Origin: Gnetum montanum
Lineage: Eukaryota; Streptophyta; Gnetopsida; Gnetales; Gnetaceae
Assembly: GCA_015680685.1 (NCBI GenBank)
Contig: MNCI01014752.1
Location: 1,038,395 to 1,102,394, forward strand
Reading direction: 5' to 3'
DNA length: 64,000 nucleotides
Under the pieces are notes generated by a model. The model was given only the letters and a program-made list of their open reading frames with translations, was not told the DNA's origin and did no database searches. The position numbers were made by a program, and so were the translations under genes. Positions 46,418 to 59,454 of this stretch are shown here, in pieces (position 1 is the first letter of the stretch; every line of letters starts with the position of its first letter).

Positions 46418-46813
46418 CTATAAGTTTCTTAGAGTGTACAAATTTTGGTTTTGAAAGCCTTTTTTTTCAACAATTTTACCTTTCCCATTTGAAGTAATAT
46501 TATCAATCATCAAAGGTTTACTATACACATATATTTGGTTTGGTTCTCCTTTCCAAGGTAGCTGCATGTGCGAATAATCTGTTGATATGTGACCTAAGAA
46601 ATTCTTACCCCAACTTCTACTAAATAAGAGACTATGTAAGTCTAGTATATCTACCGCATGAATAGTTACTCTACATTTGACATAGGGTTCAAAAGCAATT
46701 TCTAATAGAACATTTGATAATTGATCCACAATCTTCACTTTGCTCTTGTCCACTTGAATAATCTCTTTATTTGATTTTTTATGAATCAAACCAAGTTTCT
46801 TGCATATAGACAA
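46418..46813 (-). pseudogene. pro: Protease region of element F
   Basis: An open minus frame with ATASTITPLSICKKLGLIHKK-type text, VDILDLHSLLFSRSWGKNFL and STDYSHMQLPWKGEPNQI. The LLFSRSWGKN...TDYSH...LPWKGEPN block is typical of the retropepsin C-terminus in a Ty3/gypsy branch (LLSRDWSAKLNGYFATDWSH). It continues into the aRNH domain. Confidence 0.7.
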
Positions 46814-47099
46814 TGGTGTTATAGTAGATGTGGCTCTAGAATTAACCTAACAATTGGATATATATTTATCCTTTAGCTTCATTGTCAAAAGAAAAGGAGG
46901 AGCTTCTTTATTAGAAATACAATCATAACTAGCCTTTGATTTTTCATTGTTATTAGATACATAACTTAACTCTGATTCTCTAACCCTCCTTTTTCCTTTG
47001 ATAAATCCTAAAGCCTTTTTTGTTGATCTCCTATTTGTAGTAATTAATATATGCTAATATTAGCCCTAACAAGTTTAAGATCTTCAATCAAATCATATT

Positions 47100-48620
47100 A
47101 TCCATCTCCAATAAAGCTTGGTTTCTTTATCCATTTACTAAAAGACTAATTTGGAGTACTTGGTTCTACTTGATCCTCTTTATTCTTCTTTTTCTCTCTT
47201 TTACTTGGCTCAAAAGCCTTCCTCTTAGTAGCTGAATCAGAAATGATGTTTGGAGGTCTAGAAATAGTTAGTCTTTCTTTTGATCTTAGATTATATTCAT
47301 TTTCCTCATTGTTATTAAACTCTCCATCTAAGGATATATCTTCTTCAAAACCTGATAGAGAAGAAGTATTGGTAAACCTAGAATTAGAAGATTTGCTTAC
47401 ATAATGAACACTAAATAGCTCATTATCAAATTCAATATCAAGGAAGTTGGACACAACAAGATCACCATCATCCTCATCTTCTACTAAATTAGTATCTTGA
47501 TATTTATGTTTTCTATTTTTTCTTGATATTAAATCTTACCAAGGCTTTTTCTAGTTTCAATATTTTGTTGGATATATCTCGCATTAATTGTCCCTTTTTA
47601 GATTTTCTTCTTTCAGGTTCTTGCTTTGTCTTAATATGAGATGGAATTGGTAAAGCTTTAAATTAAGCAAAATATTGCATAGGAATCATAACTTTTTCTT
47701 CTCTCTTTTGAGCTATAGCAATCTCTTCATGATTCAAGTTCAATTATTTTTTTAACTATATAGCTTCACTAATGTAGTCATTTAGTATAGTTAAGTTCTA
47801 ACTTCTCCTTAACCAAATTGAAATGTTGGGGTTGATAGCCTTAAGATAAGTTTCTCTAAGAATTTCATCTAATGGTCTATATTGTCTTTGAAAGATCCCA
47901 CAAATTTATTGAAATTTGATGTTTAAATCTCTAATTGATTCTTTGACTTCTTGCTTAGCTTGTATTAGCCCACAATACATTTTTTGTTGAACTAATTAAT
48001 CATCAAACTGGGCTAAGAAAAGACTTCTCATATCATCCCAACTTTTGATATTGTTTCTTGGCAAGTTTGAATACCAAATTTGAGCCATATCCTTTAGATT
48101 TGCTACAAATAATCTACAGGCTTGATCTTGATGTTGAACATTTGCATGAGCTAAAGCTAACTCAAACATGTGAATATACCCTTTAGCTAAGTAAGCTTTT
48201 CCAACAATAAAAGGCTCAGGCAAATATTTATAAACTACCTTATGAATATCATTGTAGTTTTGAAATCCTAATGGTCTAACTCTTTGTCAAGCATTTTCCA
48301 TCTTATTCTTTTGGATTGTTGAACTCTTATACTTCTTAGATCTTCTCTTATAAACTAACAAACCAGATAGAGGGGGTGATCTTCTTAACCTTCTAGTCTT
48401 TAATCCACTACTTGTTCCAAACTTAAAAACCTTCTTCTAATCTTCTTTAAATGAAGAATTAGTCTTATAATCAAGAACTTCCTTTGAATCTTTGAAACCT
48501 TCCAAACTATCAATCTTGTTGGTCATAAACTAAAAATAGAATCTAATTTCTTAAGCCTTTATAGTAACAAATAAATGTTGGTATGCTAGGACTATCATGT
48601 TTATGAACTTAGAGGATAAA
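47100..48620 (-). pseudogene. gag: gag of element F
   Basis: The clearest part is 48223-47996 (AYLAKGYIHMFELALAHANV, ACRLFVANLKDMAQIWYSNL, SWDDMRSLFLAQFDD), a Retrotrans_gag core. Downstream (47454-47146) is an acidic then basic stretch, ending in a Lys-rich segment. Stops interrupt the rest. Confidence 0.7.
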
Positions 48621-48625
48621 TTTTC

Positions 48626-48648
48626 AACCCTCCTTCTAGCACCAAAAG
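48626..48648 (-). other. Primer-binding site of element F
   Basis: The minus strand reads TTTTGGTGCTAGAAGGAGGG after the LTR. It is the same type as element D's site (TTGGCACTAGAAGGAGGGCC), differing by transitions. Confidence 0.65.
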
Positions 48649-48654
48649 AACTAT

Positions 48655-50146
48655 TGGCAACCATTTGGGGTGCAACTTCCAACAAGTGCCTAGAACAAGA
48701 TTTAGGTGCTTGCTAGTCTCTAGAAAACCAAAGACCAGATACCTCTAAATAGACTCAATAGTTAAACTTGAGTATGGGTTTACTATTGTAAATGTTGAAA
48801 TAGTTGGGTTGCATATAAATTGTAATCAGCTATCATGAAAGAGATTTAACCAACTTTGTAAAATACTATGAGTTGTTGGAGATTCATATTTTGTTAAATT
48901 ACTTAGTCTATATAGTCCTCATAATACTTACTTGTAATAAATAAAATTTTGCAAAACCCATTCGAGTACAACTTTGACAATCTACTCTTAATTTCTCCTA
49001 GAGAGAAAAAGTTCCACAAGAATAAAAAGGGAAAGATAAGAAAGTAGATTTGTGTAAAAATCTCAAATATTTAAGCAAGGTAAATTAATACAAGGAAAAA
49101 ATTCACAATAAATTTATCCCTAATTCAATATCTATGAATTGTTCAAATTCTCTAGGCTCAAACAAGCAATTTCTTAAAGACAATCCTACTATATTACTAA
49201 AAATTGTTGTGTAAAACACCATGTAGGAGTCTTTATTTTGGCTAGATAATAGTTGTCAACGATTGCATACAACAAATATTTCAAAGATTTGACAATTTCT
49301 AATTGAAATACCATGGGAATATACTTTAAAAATCAAAAAGCTATTTCAATCCTATCAAAATACTAAATATTTTTTTGAACCCTCTAGACTATTGAATTAC
49401 TCAACTAGCTTGTCTATAGTAGAGGCTCTCTTATAGAAATCCTAATAGTAGCCTTAGAAATTGTATAATAATAAACTTCTCTATTAAATTTCCCTTGAGG
49501 CTTCCCAACATGAGCTTTTCTACAAAAAATCTTAATAAGATTCTACTATCATGCAACAAACAACTATAAAAATGATCTAAAAGTCCCAAATTTAAATGCC
49601 AAGAATGATACTACCTAAACCACTAACTAAGCAACTAAAACAAAATAGGAAAGAATAAACTCACAAGACTAAAACAAAGTGGCCAAAATGATGTCTTTAG
49701 TAAGCCATCTTACAAGCAATCTTCAAATTTCTTTTTTCCAAAAAGCTTTTTCCCCTATGTCCACTCTTAAAGTTCCTTTTATAGTGACTTTAGGATAGTT
49801 ACAATCATCATGAAAAATTGAGGTGAGTTACAAATATCTAAGGGATTGATTTATAACCACCCTACAAGTTATAACTTCCAAAGGAAGTTATTAGAAATTT
49901 AAGTTATGGTGGCCAAGTGTATTTTTAGTAACAAATATCATGGAGATTATCATAAGAAGTTATAAAAATTTTAGAAATGTATGCCATAGTTGGCAAGTTT
50001 CCCATCCATTAATAACTTCTCATGACATACAAATTTTCAAATGATATAAATATTTAATCGGTGCATGACCAAGGGCTAACCTCATTATCCATGTTAGAGA
50101 ATAAAATAATATATGAATTTGAAGTAGAAAATTAATTTATTTGTCA
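48655..50146 (-). repeat. 5' LTR of element F (about 1490 bp)
   Basis: On the minus strand it starts TGACAAATAAATT and ends GGTTGCCA. A TATA box (CTATAAAAG, minus) is at about 49795-49786. The start resembles the LTR start of element D (TGACACAATAATG). Edges are inferred, since the other LTR was not found. Confidence 0.5.
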
Positions 50147-52500
50147 ACAATAGTCGCATACGTCTTACTCCCAATAATATACCATTATCATTTTTAACTT
50201 TGCCAAGTTTAAAATCCAATGTTTTCACTAATGGAAACTCGAATTGGTCATGCTAGGTGTTAATCTCTAGCCATTGCTATTGGATGGGTAATGTCACTAT
50301 TGTCACTCATGCCTTACTTGTTAATGTCGTAATCATTCTAGTTTAGTTATTTTTTGTTCCTTCTATTCAAAATGTATCTATGATGCCATTGACAGATGAG
50401 GATAACAGTGAGGTTCTACTTCCACGATGGAGATTAGGCAATGTGTAAGGAGTAGAAGTAGGTTTTTGGTTAATATTAGGTTTTTTGCTATCAGGGGTGC
50501 ATGAAACCCTTGATGACACTTATTGTATGATGCCTCTACTTGCATGTTGATTCTCCTCATAAACTGACACCACTATAACTTCTTGGTAGTCCATCATCAT
50601 GCATAGAGCTTTCACAAAAAAAATATACCATGAAAATCATCTTTCCTTCCATAACAATAGCAACTAAAAGTGTTTTGAATCTGCTATTCTTTCCTACTGC
50701 CTTTGTGCAAAGTAAGAAAACTTTAAGGAATTAGGATCAAATTTGATGCATTATTCTATCATCTCTGGGTAATTTTGCAACCATGTCATGTTTTGCACAT
50801 ATCTTAAAATTGCAACATTCCAAGAACCCAAATTTTGTAGGTATTTCCTTGAATTCATTGGTGGCTTCATTGATTTCATTAGTTTGTCTATCATGATCCA
50901 TAACTCTTCATCTAACTTTTGATAAATCTTTGCTTGTAGAATGAGCGTCTAATGGTGCATCACATAACTTATTCAATTGTTTAAAACTAATTTTTACACT
51001 CTAAAGTGTAAGGTTTATACACTTTAATAGATTTGATTTTGATCACCGTTGTGTATGCCAATGACATTAATTTTCCTCACTTCCATTTATATATATTTAA
51101 TTATTATTCTCTTTATCATTTCCCCAATCTTGATTTTCTAACTATCAAGAATAAATTGGGGAAATAAAAATCTATTCCATGAAATGGTCTAAATGTGTCA
51201 ACAAGAATCTACATAACCAAATATCTAAAATTTTTTATCAATACAAAAATTATCTCATCATGGAATAACATTATAAACATATCACCAAATTAGTTAAGAT
51301 AATCGCTTGATCCTAGTTTTCAAACACCATCTATTGACCAACTAGTTTCTTCAAATGTTAAGAAAATTGTAGCATAGTCCATTGATGATCACATGGTAGA
51401 TAGTCTTGGAGCAAATAATCATATAAGAGCATTAAGATTGACAATTAGGCCTAGAATTTTACAATTTATTTGAATGTTTTAAACTATTTTATTGTATATT
51501 ACAATCATTATTTTCAATTACTCATTCATAGAACATTCATTTTCCTAACTTGTCTCTTATGTATATAAGTAATAATTTCTTAAAGTCATCATTTATAATA
51601 TACTAGAAAATATGGAATATAAGTTAAGTAATTACCAATTGATAATGGATGTATTGAATTTTCCCACTCAATTTACATTACTTAACATATTACTATTAAA
51701 AGGCCCTATCATGGAAGGAATATAAGTTGTAAATTTCTAAATATTAAATTATATCTAAAGTATGTATTATGATATGCTTTTTGACTTGTTATAATATCTC
51801 CTAATTTTTTATGTTCCTAGAGATACATTTTTTATTTTACTTTAAGATATAATCATGAATAATGATATTGCTTTACTTATATGAAAGTAGATGCTTTGTA
51901 AATACTAGCAAGGCTAAGACTTTCCATTTATCTAAAAATTAACAATTTTAATTTATTTGAAAATGTCAAAATACTTCTACATTTTAAAAAACATATTAAA
52001 TAAAAAGTAGATGAAATGCATATAAAAATCAAATTTCAAGTATTCATGCAATGCATCAATAAAGTTTCAAATATTTTAAATGTCACATCTAGTGTTTCAC
52101 AATGTAAGGTTTAAGCCTTTTAATTTCCTTTTGTATAATCTACATATTTCATTTATGACTTCAAGAATATGTAATTGTATGTTCTTCGGTGAGAAAGATT
52201 TCCAAATTCAAGTATCAATTTCCCAATTGGATGGGATGGCTTATTCCCTAACTCTCCAAAAACTTCTTTTATAGGTAATTAATTAAAAATCCATAAATAT
52301 TTATCTTGCATGGTTATACTTATTTGAATAATAATAATTATATGTCAATTATTTATTCAAAATGACAAGAAACCTCACAAAAAGAAATTATGAGTAACCA
52401 ATGTACCTTTAAATTAGTTTATACTTAAACATAGTTAAGAATATGTGAAAATAAGTCATTTCTTATAATGATGACCATAGATTGCCTTATCATCATATTC
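50147..52500. other. AT-rich stretch, no confident gene
   Basis: 50200-50900 has weak protein-like text on the minus strand with stops (for example a Met-rich stretch at 50560-50378) that I cannot assign. The rest is AT-rich with no motif. Confidence 0.45.
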
Positions 52501-52507
52501 CAAAGAC

Positions 52508-52680
52508 CATTAACAATGAGGTCTTAACTTAGTGGTAAGAATTTTGATTTTGACACTCTATGGTATGGGTTCGATTCCAATGGATAATGTTGAGTTATAA
52601 GGTTCTAATTTAACTATATGTCTTGGGGTGTACATATGTTTCAATTTTTTTGGGTTCCAACACTTCTCCACCCCCACTTT
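52508..52680 (+). repeat. tRNA-derived SINE, copy 1
   Basis: An A box (CTTAACTTAGTGGTAAGA, 52523-52540) and a canonical B box (GGTTCGATTCC, 52568-52578) give an internal pol III promoter, followed by an unrelated tail containing ATATGTCTTGGGGTGTAC and TTTTTTTGGGTTCCAACAC. Confidence 0.75.
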
Positions 52681-52784
52681 TTAAAGACCATTAACTTCCA
52701 AGTAAATAGGCATCTTCAAATATATGACAAATTTTCATAAAGACTTTCTAATTACCTTTAGAAAGATGAAATCTTTTATGATGA

Positions 52785-52935
52785 GCAAAGAGGTTTTAAC
52801 CTTGTGGTAAGCCTCTTGATTTGAAAGTCATTAGTTGAATTTTAGTACACAATGCTAAGTTATAAAGTTCTAATTAGACTATATATCTTGGGGTGCACCC
52901 ATATTACAATTATTTTGGGTTTCAACACCCCAAAA
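52785..52935 (+). repeat. tRNA-derived SINE, copy 2 (degenerate)
   Basis: It is colinear with the copy about 280 bp upstream: AGAGGTTTTAACCTTGTGGT, GTTATAAAGTTCTAATTAGA, ATCTTGGGGTGCACCC, TTTTGGGTTTCAACACC. The B box is decayed (AGTTGAATTTTAG). Confidence 0.65.
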
Positions 52936-53470
52936 TATTTAACGATAAATCACTTAATTATAATATTTTTAAGATATAAAGTATCATAACTATTAATTAA
53001 CTAAGAGGAAAATGTTCTTTTACAAAGAAGTATAGAATAACATACTAGACATTAAATTTCCATCTTCCATCAAAAGCTTGAAAAATAAATTAGTTTTATT
53101 ATTGATAAAAAAATGTATGATGATTTTTCATTTATCTTGTAGCTCTTGTAATAGCATTTTATTCTTTATTATATGGATAATTGATATTATCTCTTCCATT
53201 CTTCAAATAAGACATTTCTTTGGCTTCTTCCAAGAATTGTAATAAAGAAATGAATTAGAATGTAATACTTAGAATTATAAATAGAATTTTTAATTGTATC
53301 TACTATTGTTGGTTCTATTTTTCATTCATTTAAAGAAAATTATGCAACACACTGCATGCTACTATAATTGATGTAGCTAGAGATAGATCTATTCCTAGAT
53401 TCAACAAATTTTTCATTTGAATTTTAGTATTCAAAAAGCATTTTCAATTTAAACTCATCCTTAACTTAAA

Positions 53471-54042
53471 TGTAACCTCCCATCCTTGGATGTCACGGAA
53501 AACATCAATTATACGGTATATTAGAAATTATGTGTACAAAGAAAATAGAACAAATGCAAAATATATGTGATATTTGACATTATGTATAAAGGAAATAATA
53601 GGAAAAATGCAGAAAGAGAAAGAAAAGAATGCTTTATTGATATGGAATAGCATATCCAAATCATTCTCTAAGCATGTTCCTTGAGGTTTTCTTCCTTTAG
53701 CATCTATCCCTTAGAGGCAATCTAGCATTGTCACCACAGTTAGGCCTATAACCTAACCAAAAGGGATGGCCAGTTCACTTCTTGTCCCACTTCACCTAAC
53801 TCGTGTGACTTGCTTGTATCAACTCCTAACTCCATGCTGGCATGACCTCTAACCTTGAGTATAAATGCCTTAGGTCAAATCTCCAAAGGTCACCTTGAGA
53901 GACACATCCATTATTACAACATGCCCTTTTGAGTCTCAAGTACAACTTCCCTTTCAGGACTTGTTAAGATAATAATAACACTTGTTATGAAAAGGCACCA
54001 TCTTCTTAGGTAGCTACATCATTTGGGAATGGGGATGTGACA
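53471..54042. repeat. Possible solo LTR (572 bp)
   Basis: It begins TGTAACCTCCCATCC and ends GGGGATGTGACA, giving imperfect terminal inverted repeats with TG...CA ends. It is less AT-rich than its surroundings. No clear target duplication is seen (TTAAA left, TGAAA right) and there is no second copy in the window. Confidence 0.35.
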
Positions 54043-56680
54043 TGAAATGCTTGTTAAAAAGAACATTATTCATAGAACTACCATTAAATGGATTTTAGAT
54101 CATAGGTTAAATCAGCTAGGTAAAATCAACAAGTAACAAAGGAAAGATCATTTGTCCTCAAATCCCAAATGTAAAAGAATTAAAAATTTCTTTATAAAAC
54201 AATAAGTTTTTCTTAATTCTAAAATTATTCTAGTGTTATCCATCATATATGTATTTTGGAGAATTAATTCATACCTCCTAACATATTTTCGAAGCATCAT
54301 AAAATCCTTGTTTCAAGATGCCATAAGATTAATGTTAATTTATATCATTTTTTAGAATATATTACTTGGAAGGAGCATGAGAAAATGTAATGTGTATTCC
54401 ATCCCATCTATTACTTAACAAATTTCTGGAAGTAATGTTAGCAATTAAAACTCATGCATAATTCTTTGTAGCCTTGATCCAAATTGGATATATAAATTTC
54501 TTGTAAATCATGCAAATAATAGAAACTATAATGTATGTGTATTTTTCCATAGTTTAACTCTTTAGCATAATATAATTTTGAAATGCTCAATGTAGAACTA
54601 GTAAGAGCATGTTTGAAGCAACATGCATAATGTGTTACTTTATACTCAGATAGGATCTTGAACATACTAAACAACATGTTGAGGTAGCAAATGTAATTTG
54701 ATTTTGAAGAGTAAAATCTAAAACAATGAGTAATATATTGTATAACATTTTCTATATAAACTATCAAGATAGTTTGAATTTAGTTTTCAAATCTATGATT
54801 GAACTAATTCCAAAATGTTACCTATCTTGGAAATCTCCATCATTCTTTGTTACCACAATATAATAGAAAGGTTGGGATACTTGGATAACATTTAAGATAA
54901 TACCATCTAAAATAGATAACATAAAATCTAAATTTTGGATTCTTAACAAATTAAAAAGTATATCCTTTATAAAGAGTTTTGTAAAAGTATCCATGTATGA
55001 AAATATATAAATTGACTTATTTTATCAAATTTCTTGCAATTTAAAACTAAAATTATAATTATCAAAAGAAGAATAAATATTTCAAATTATAGTATATTAA
55101 AATTTAATCTTGATTATTTCAAAAATTATTAGTCTAATTATTTAACACATAACAATAAAATAAAACAAAATGGTATTATATATTTGAAATTAAAGAAAAA
55201 ATTAAAATATTATAAGATTTGTGCTTACAATTCATGATGAAAATCTATGTTTATATTTTTTATAGCATATGTCAGACTAGACTCCCACAAGTTACAACAT
55301 AAGTCATAATAGATAGACTTAATTTCTTACAACTTGCTATTATTCTATAAATTCTTTTCCTTACAGCTTGCTATACTCATACTCTCTTTTACTGTATTTT
55401 ACAAGGTGGATGTTTTTCATTATATGCACATATAAAAAGAAATAATAAAAGAGGAAATCAAAAGTGCAAGTTTGCTTAGAGTATTTTTTAGCTGCATGAT
55501 TTAACTAAAAAGACACATGTTCACGGTTGTGTTTTTGTGGATACTTGAGTTATGCAATATTTTTTTGCATTAAAAAATTATGTGATTTTACTTTCAAAAA
55601 TTATGGTGCATTATGGTTGGTAATCACTCTTAAAAATATATGCTTATATTCCATTTTAAAAATGAATTTAAGAACTAGGCCTAAAATAGCATGATAAGAT
55701 GTTATTTTAAGGTTTCTTTGTTGATTTACACTATGTTGCATTTTATTTTATGTGATTTGAACATTAGTGCCTCCTTTGAAAACTCCAGCATAGCTATTAT
55801 AACACCTTGCTAACCAAGCTTATCCTAGTAAGGCATTACTTAATTATAATATAAAATATGTAGAAAAGTAAAATATTGTATAAGTAAATTCATATTGGCA
55901 AAGCAATAGGAATTCATGGAAAAATACAAGTGCAAAGAGGTAGGAAAACACAAACAAATGTAAAGCCCCTCGTCTACCAAATCTAGCCTAAACACTAATA
56001 GAAATAAAATGCATCCTAATGCCTAAGCCAAAAATAATTATAATAGTTAAGTAAAGGAATACTACTGAATCCAAATTACATTAAATCATTAAAATAGAAT
56101 TAGTGATATATTCTAGGAGACATGTATATAGTAAAACTAAACATTAAACATAAATAACCACCCAAAGGAATTGGGATCTAATGTTGTATAATTTCATAAA
56201 TCTAAATAAACATACAATATAACTAAATCCAAATAGAAATGATTTTCACTAAAAAATAAAAAAGTAGTACAAAATCCAACATTCTTCAAATCTATAATTC
56301 TAGTTGAACATTACAACATAGCAAGAAAACTAATTAAACTCATAAATTCAATGCACTAATCATTGGAACATAATTATTAATTATCAACTTCCTCCTCTAT
56401 TTCATTCTCATCACAACTAACATTATCACTTGAAACATCACATAAAACAAAGGGAAGTAATTCTAAGACTAAGTAGGATAAATCAACTAATAAAAATACT
56501 TCAAAGTATTAGGTAGCCAGATATTTATGCACATGGGTAGCTACAAATAAATCTTAGCCAAACCAAACAATTCCAAATAGAATCAATATTAATAACAAAA
56601 TTATTAAATTAACTGTTAGTAATAACTAAGAATCCCTCCATCACCCATAACTCAAAAAAATGCATAGATTCAAATGTTGA
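54043..56680. other. AT-rich stretch without recognisable genes
   Basis: No frame carries a recognisable motif; the longest open frames are AT-driven and short. Confidence 0.55.
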
Positions 56681-56689
56681 TGATAGTGA

Positions 56690-56925
56690 GTCTAAAATCA
56701 CACATATAAAATAATTGATGAGTATGAAACCCATATATAATTGATGAAACTAAATCCCATTTATGATAATTTATGAGTTTAAAACCCATATGTAATTGAT
56801 TGATGAGATTGAATCCCACATATGAATTGATAAGAGTGAATCCCATATAAGATAATTAATGACTCTTAAATCCATATAGAATTGATTAGACTAAATTCCA
56901 TATATGGAATGGTTAATCAAATTAA
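56690..56925 (+). repeat. Short satellite-like array (~35-bp units)
   Basis: Six or seven degenerate copies of a unit like TGATGAGTTTGAAACCCAT followed by ATATAATTGA. Confidence 0.7.
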
Positions 56926-58506
56926 ACTATAACCCAACATCCAAATATCAAACATTAAATAATTAATAGCAAATGCTTAGATGGTGGGGAAATGAACCTA
57001 ACCATCCAATGGTCCAACAATTCGAATGAATAGAGGTAAAACTAAAATCTACATGAGTTAGGTGTATGATATGCCCTAGCCTCACATTATCCAAATTACA
57101 GATCTAAGACAACAGGATCAAGAATTGCTACAAAACTGAGCTCTAAGATGTCATAAGGGATCTAGTGCTGAAAATTTAGTTCTATAGAGTATTTAGAAAT
57201 TATTAAAATATTATAAGAAAGGAAACTAAACTACTTAGGATCATTTTAGGCTCTTATAGCTACTACAAAATCATTAGTTACTATTTTCAAGTTTTTAGGC
57301 ATTTTGAGATCCCTAAAAATGATGATTTTTATTTTTTTGTTGTTTCTCAATTTTTTATTACATGGAGAGTAAGGGTTTCTTTAGAAAAGTTGTTTGATTT
57401 TTCATGTTGAACTCAAAAATGATATTAAATATCAATCTCAACCTTAATCATAATCTTGAAACTAGGTTCCGATGTTCTAGTAAAGTATCATTGGGATCCA
57501 CACCAACATGATGAGCAACTTTACCTTTTAGGTTACTATCACTTAGAGTTATATTAGGTGTTAGAAACATGAAAAATGGTTCACAACCCTAGTTTTATAG
57601 TGGAATTATAGGAAAAATTTGGAATGAAGATAAAACATGGTCAAACCTAATCAAAACATGATCAAACTTGGTTAAAATGTTGAATAAAGATCCATACATG
57701 ATATAAAATCTTAGAAATAGCTAGAATGCCTAGAATAACGATAAAATATTCAGATACAAGAATTTAGGTCATTCAAAAAATAGTTGCTGAACAAATAGAA
57801 AAGGGTAAACAATGTGCACTAAATAGAATTACCAAAATCCAAAGAAAGAAAAACACCAAATTACTATATCTAAAATTGATAGTGTTGTAGCAAGGTCCAC
57901 ATGTGGCTTTAATCTCTTAATTAGGCTCTAAATTCTATGAAAGATTATAGGTTAATAATGAGTTATATGAAAGATCTAAACTAAGTTCTAGAACTATAAC
58001 TTAAATTAGGTTATGGTTGACAGTGCAAATCTAACTAGCTATAGATTTAGATCTAGCTAGCTTCTAGTCAATTTAGTAGAATCTTATTCTTTTTCTTAAT
58101 CTTCCATATATTAGTAAGGTAATGTAAAAGGATGTTCTCTCATGGAATCAAGGCCAAGTTTATATTCTAACTATGATTGGTAGCATTGGACAAGGGAACT
58201 ATCACATGCAAAACTAAAACTAAAATGAAATTATAAACTAAAAAATATTTTTAATCCCTTATTCTTACATTGACCTTAGGAGCATCTCCTATGAGAAGTC
58301 TAATAACCAAGTCTAATTCTAAGGTGATAACTATATTTAAGTCCAATCTAGTTACATGGTCTAAGGTCCAAAATCATAGCTAATATTAGACCTTCTAAAG
58401 AATAAGAAAAAACATTTTAAAATTTAAAATAAACCATTTAAAAATATAGTTACCATAAAATATAAATAATCTAAACACATCATAAAAAACTAAAGTAGTA
58501 TCCTAA
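56926..58506. other. AT-rich stretch left of element C
   Basis: No coding motif is seen. Confidence 0.55.
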
Positions 58507-59331
58507 TGATGAGCTGCGATATCATGTATGTGATATCGCATCTACAATATCGTGTCCGCCCCTGCGATATTGCATACGCTATATCGCAGCCTCCCGAAAC
58601 ATCTATAAATAAGAGGTGGCTTTCCCTTGTTCACTCATCTAAATCTAGACCCTTAGCAAAACTATAGTATTTTTACCATTCCAGAGTTAGAATAATTTCC
58701 ATGTGCCCATAGTAGGAGTCTTAAAGTGAATGGATCTTTATTCGAGCAAATTGTACCTAATCACACATTTATGTATGGCAATAAAGAAAAACTTTCTAAT
58801 AAACCTTGCAGCATATGGACTAAGCTAAATAGAATTTAATTATTGTTAAATGTTTAAATTATTTCTTATTTAATTAATCTCTCTCAACCCTTGACTCTCC
58901 TAGTTAAGTGCATTTAGTATGACCGCTTCGAGCATGTGTGTAACACTTGGTAACCCGGTAACGAGTAGTGTTTGGTAATCCCAGTAGTGTTGCACTAGTT
59001 CAGGGTGTGTGCGACAAGTGGGAATAGATACTAGTTCTAGGAAAATTAGAACTTAGTTAGTAAATAGTTAATGAAAGTTAGTTACTTAGTTCTCTTCACC
59101 TTTCCCTATTAGCATAAGGCATTAAAAGATAAAAGATATAAAAATCATATACCTCAAACTTACTTAACCATACAACTGTGAAAATATAAGTAAGTTTGGG
59201 AAGATAGTGATTGATTAACCTTAAGTGTTCCATTAGGGCGCATAAGCACTTAGTCCTTGGAGTTTAACCGGATCGCGTGTGAGATACTCGTATTCATATG
59301 GTTGAGTGTAGGTGTACCTCGCCACTCACCA
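58507..59331 (+). repeat. 5' LTR of element C (825 bp)
   Basis: It starts TGATGAGCTGCG and ends CTCACCA next to the primer-binding site. The GATATC block is 58513-58590, with TATAAAT at 58604-58610. The inner end (ACTCGTATTCATATGGTTGAG) is the reverse complement of the inner end of element B's LTRs (CTCAACCATATGAATACGAG), which confirms the family and opposite orientation. Confidence 0.88.
58513..58590 (+). promoter_or_regulatory. GATATC-rich block bounded by a 10-bp inverted repeat
   Basis: The left arm GCTGCGATAT (58513-58522) and right arm ATATCGCAGC (58581-58590) are perfect reverse complements. Between them lie TGATATCGCA, AATATCG and GCGATATTGC. The block ends 13 bp before the TATA box. 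Confidence 0.8.
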
Positions 59332-59332
59332 T

Positions 59333-59351
59333 TGGCACCATTGCCAGGGAC
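59333..59351 (+). other. Primer-binding site of element C
   Basis: TGGCACCATTGCCAGGGAC, one base after the LTR, is the best-preserved copy in the family. It fits a tRNA-Asp-type primer as used by Athila-like elements (TGGCGCCGTTGCCGGGGA) with a few transitions. Confidence 0.75.
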
Positions 59352-59454
59352 TTAGTTGTTTGTGTGCTACGTAGAACATAGGAGATCATTCACATCATTG
59401 GGATGCTAGAATGAACCCTTAGGGTTGATCAAAAGAAAAATAAGATAATGGTAA

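Larger units (their letters stand above)
43790..50146 (-). mobile_element. Element F: Ty3/gypsy with aRNH between protease and RT
   Basis: Minus-strand order is 5' LTR 50146-48655, primer-binding site about 48646-48626, gag, protease 46830-46430, archaeal-type RNase H 46385-46005, start of RT 45600-45319, N gap and integrase 44750-43790. The primer-binding site is the same type as in element D. The gap (565 N as given) is too short for the rest of RT plus RNase H, so either its length is wrong or part is deleted. Confidence 0.75.

Noticed and set aside
52568-52578. tRNA gene on the basis of the GGTTCGATTCC box
   Set aside because: No acceptor or anticodon stems can be folded around it and a second, decayed copy with the same non-tRNA tail lies nearby; it is a SINE.
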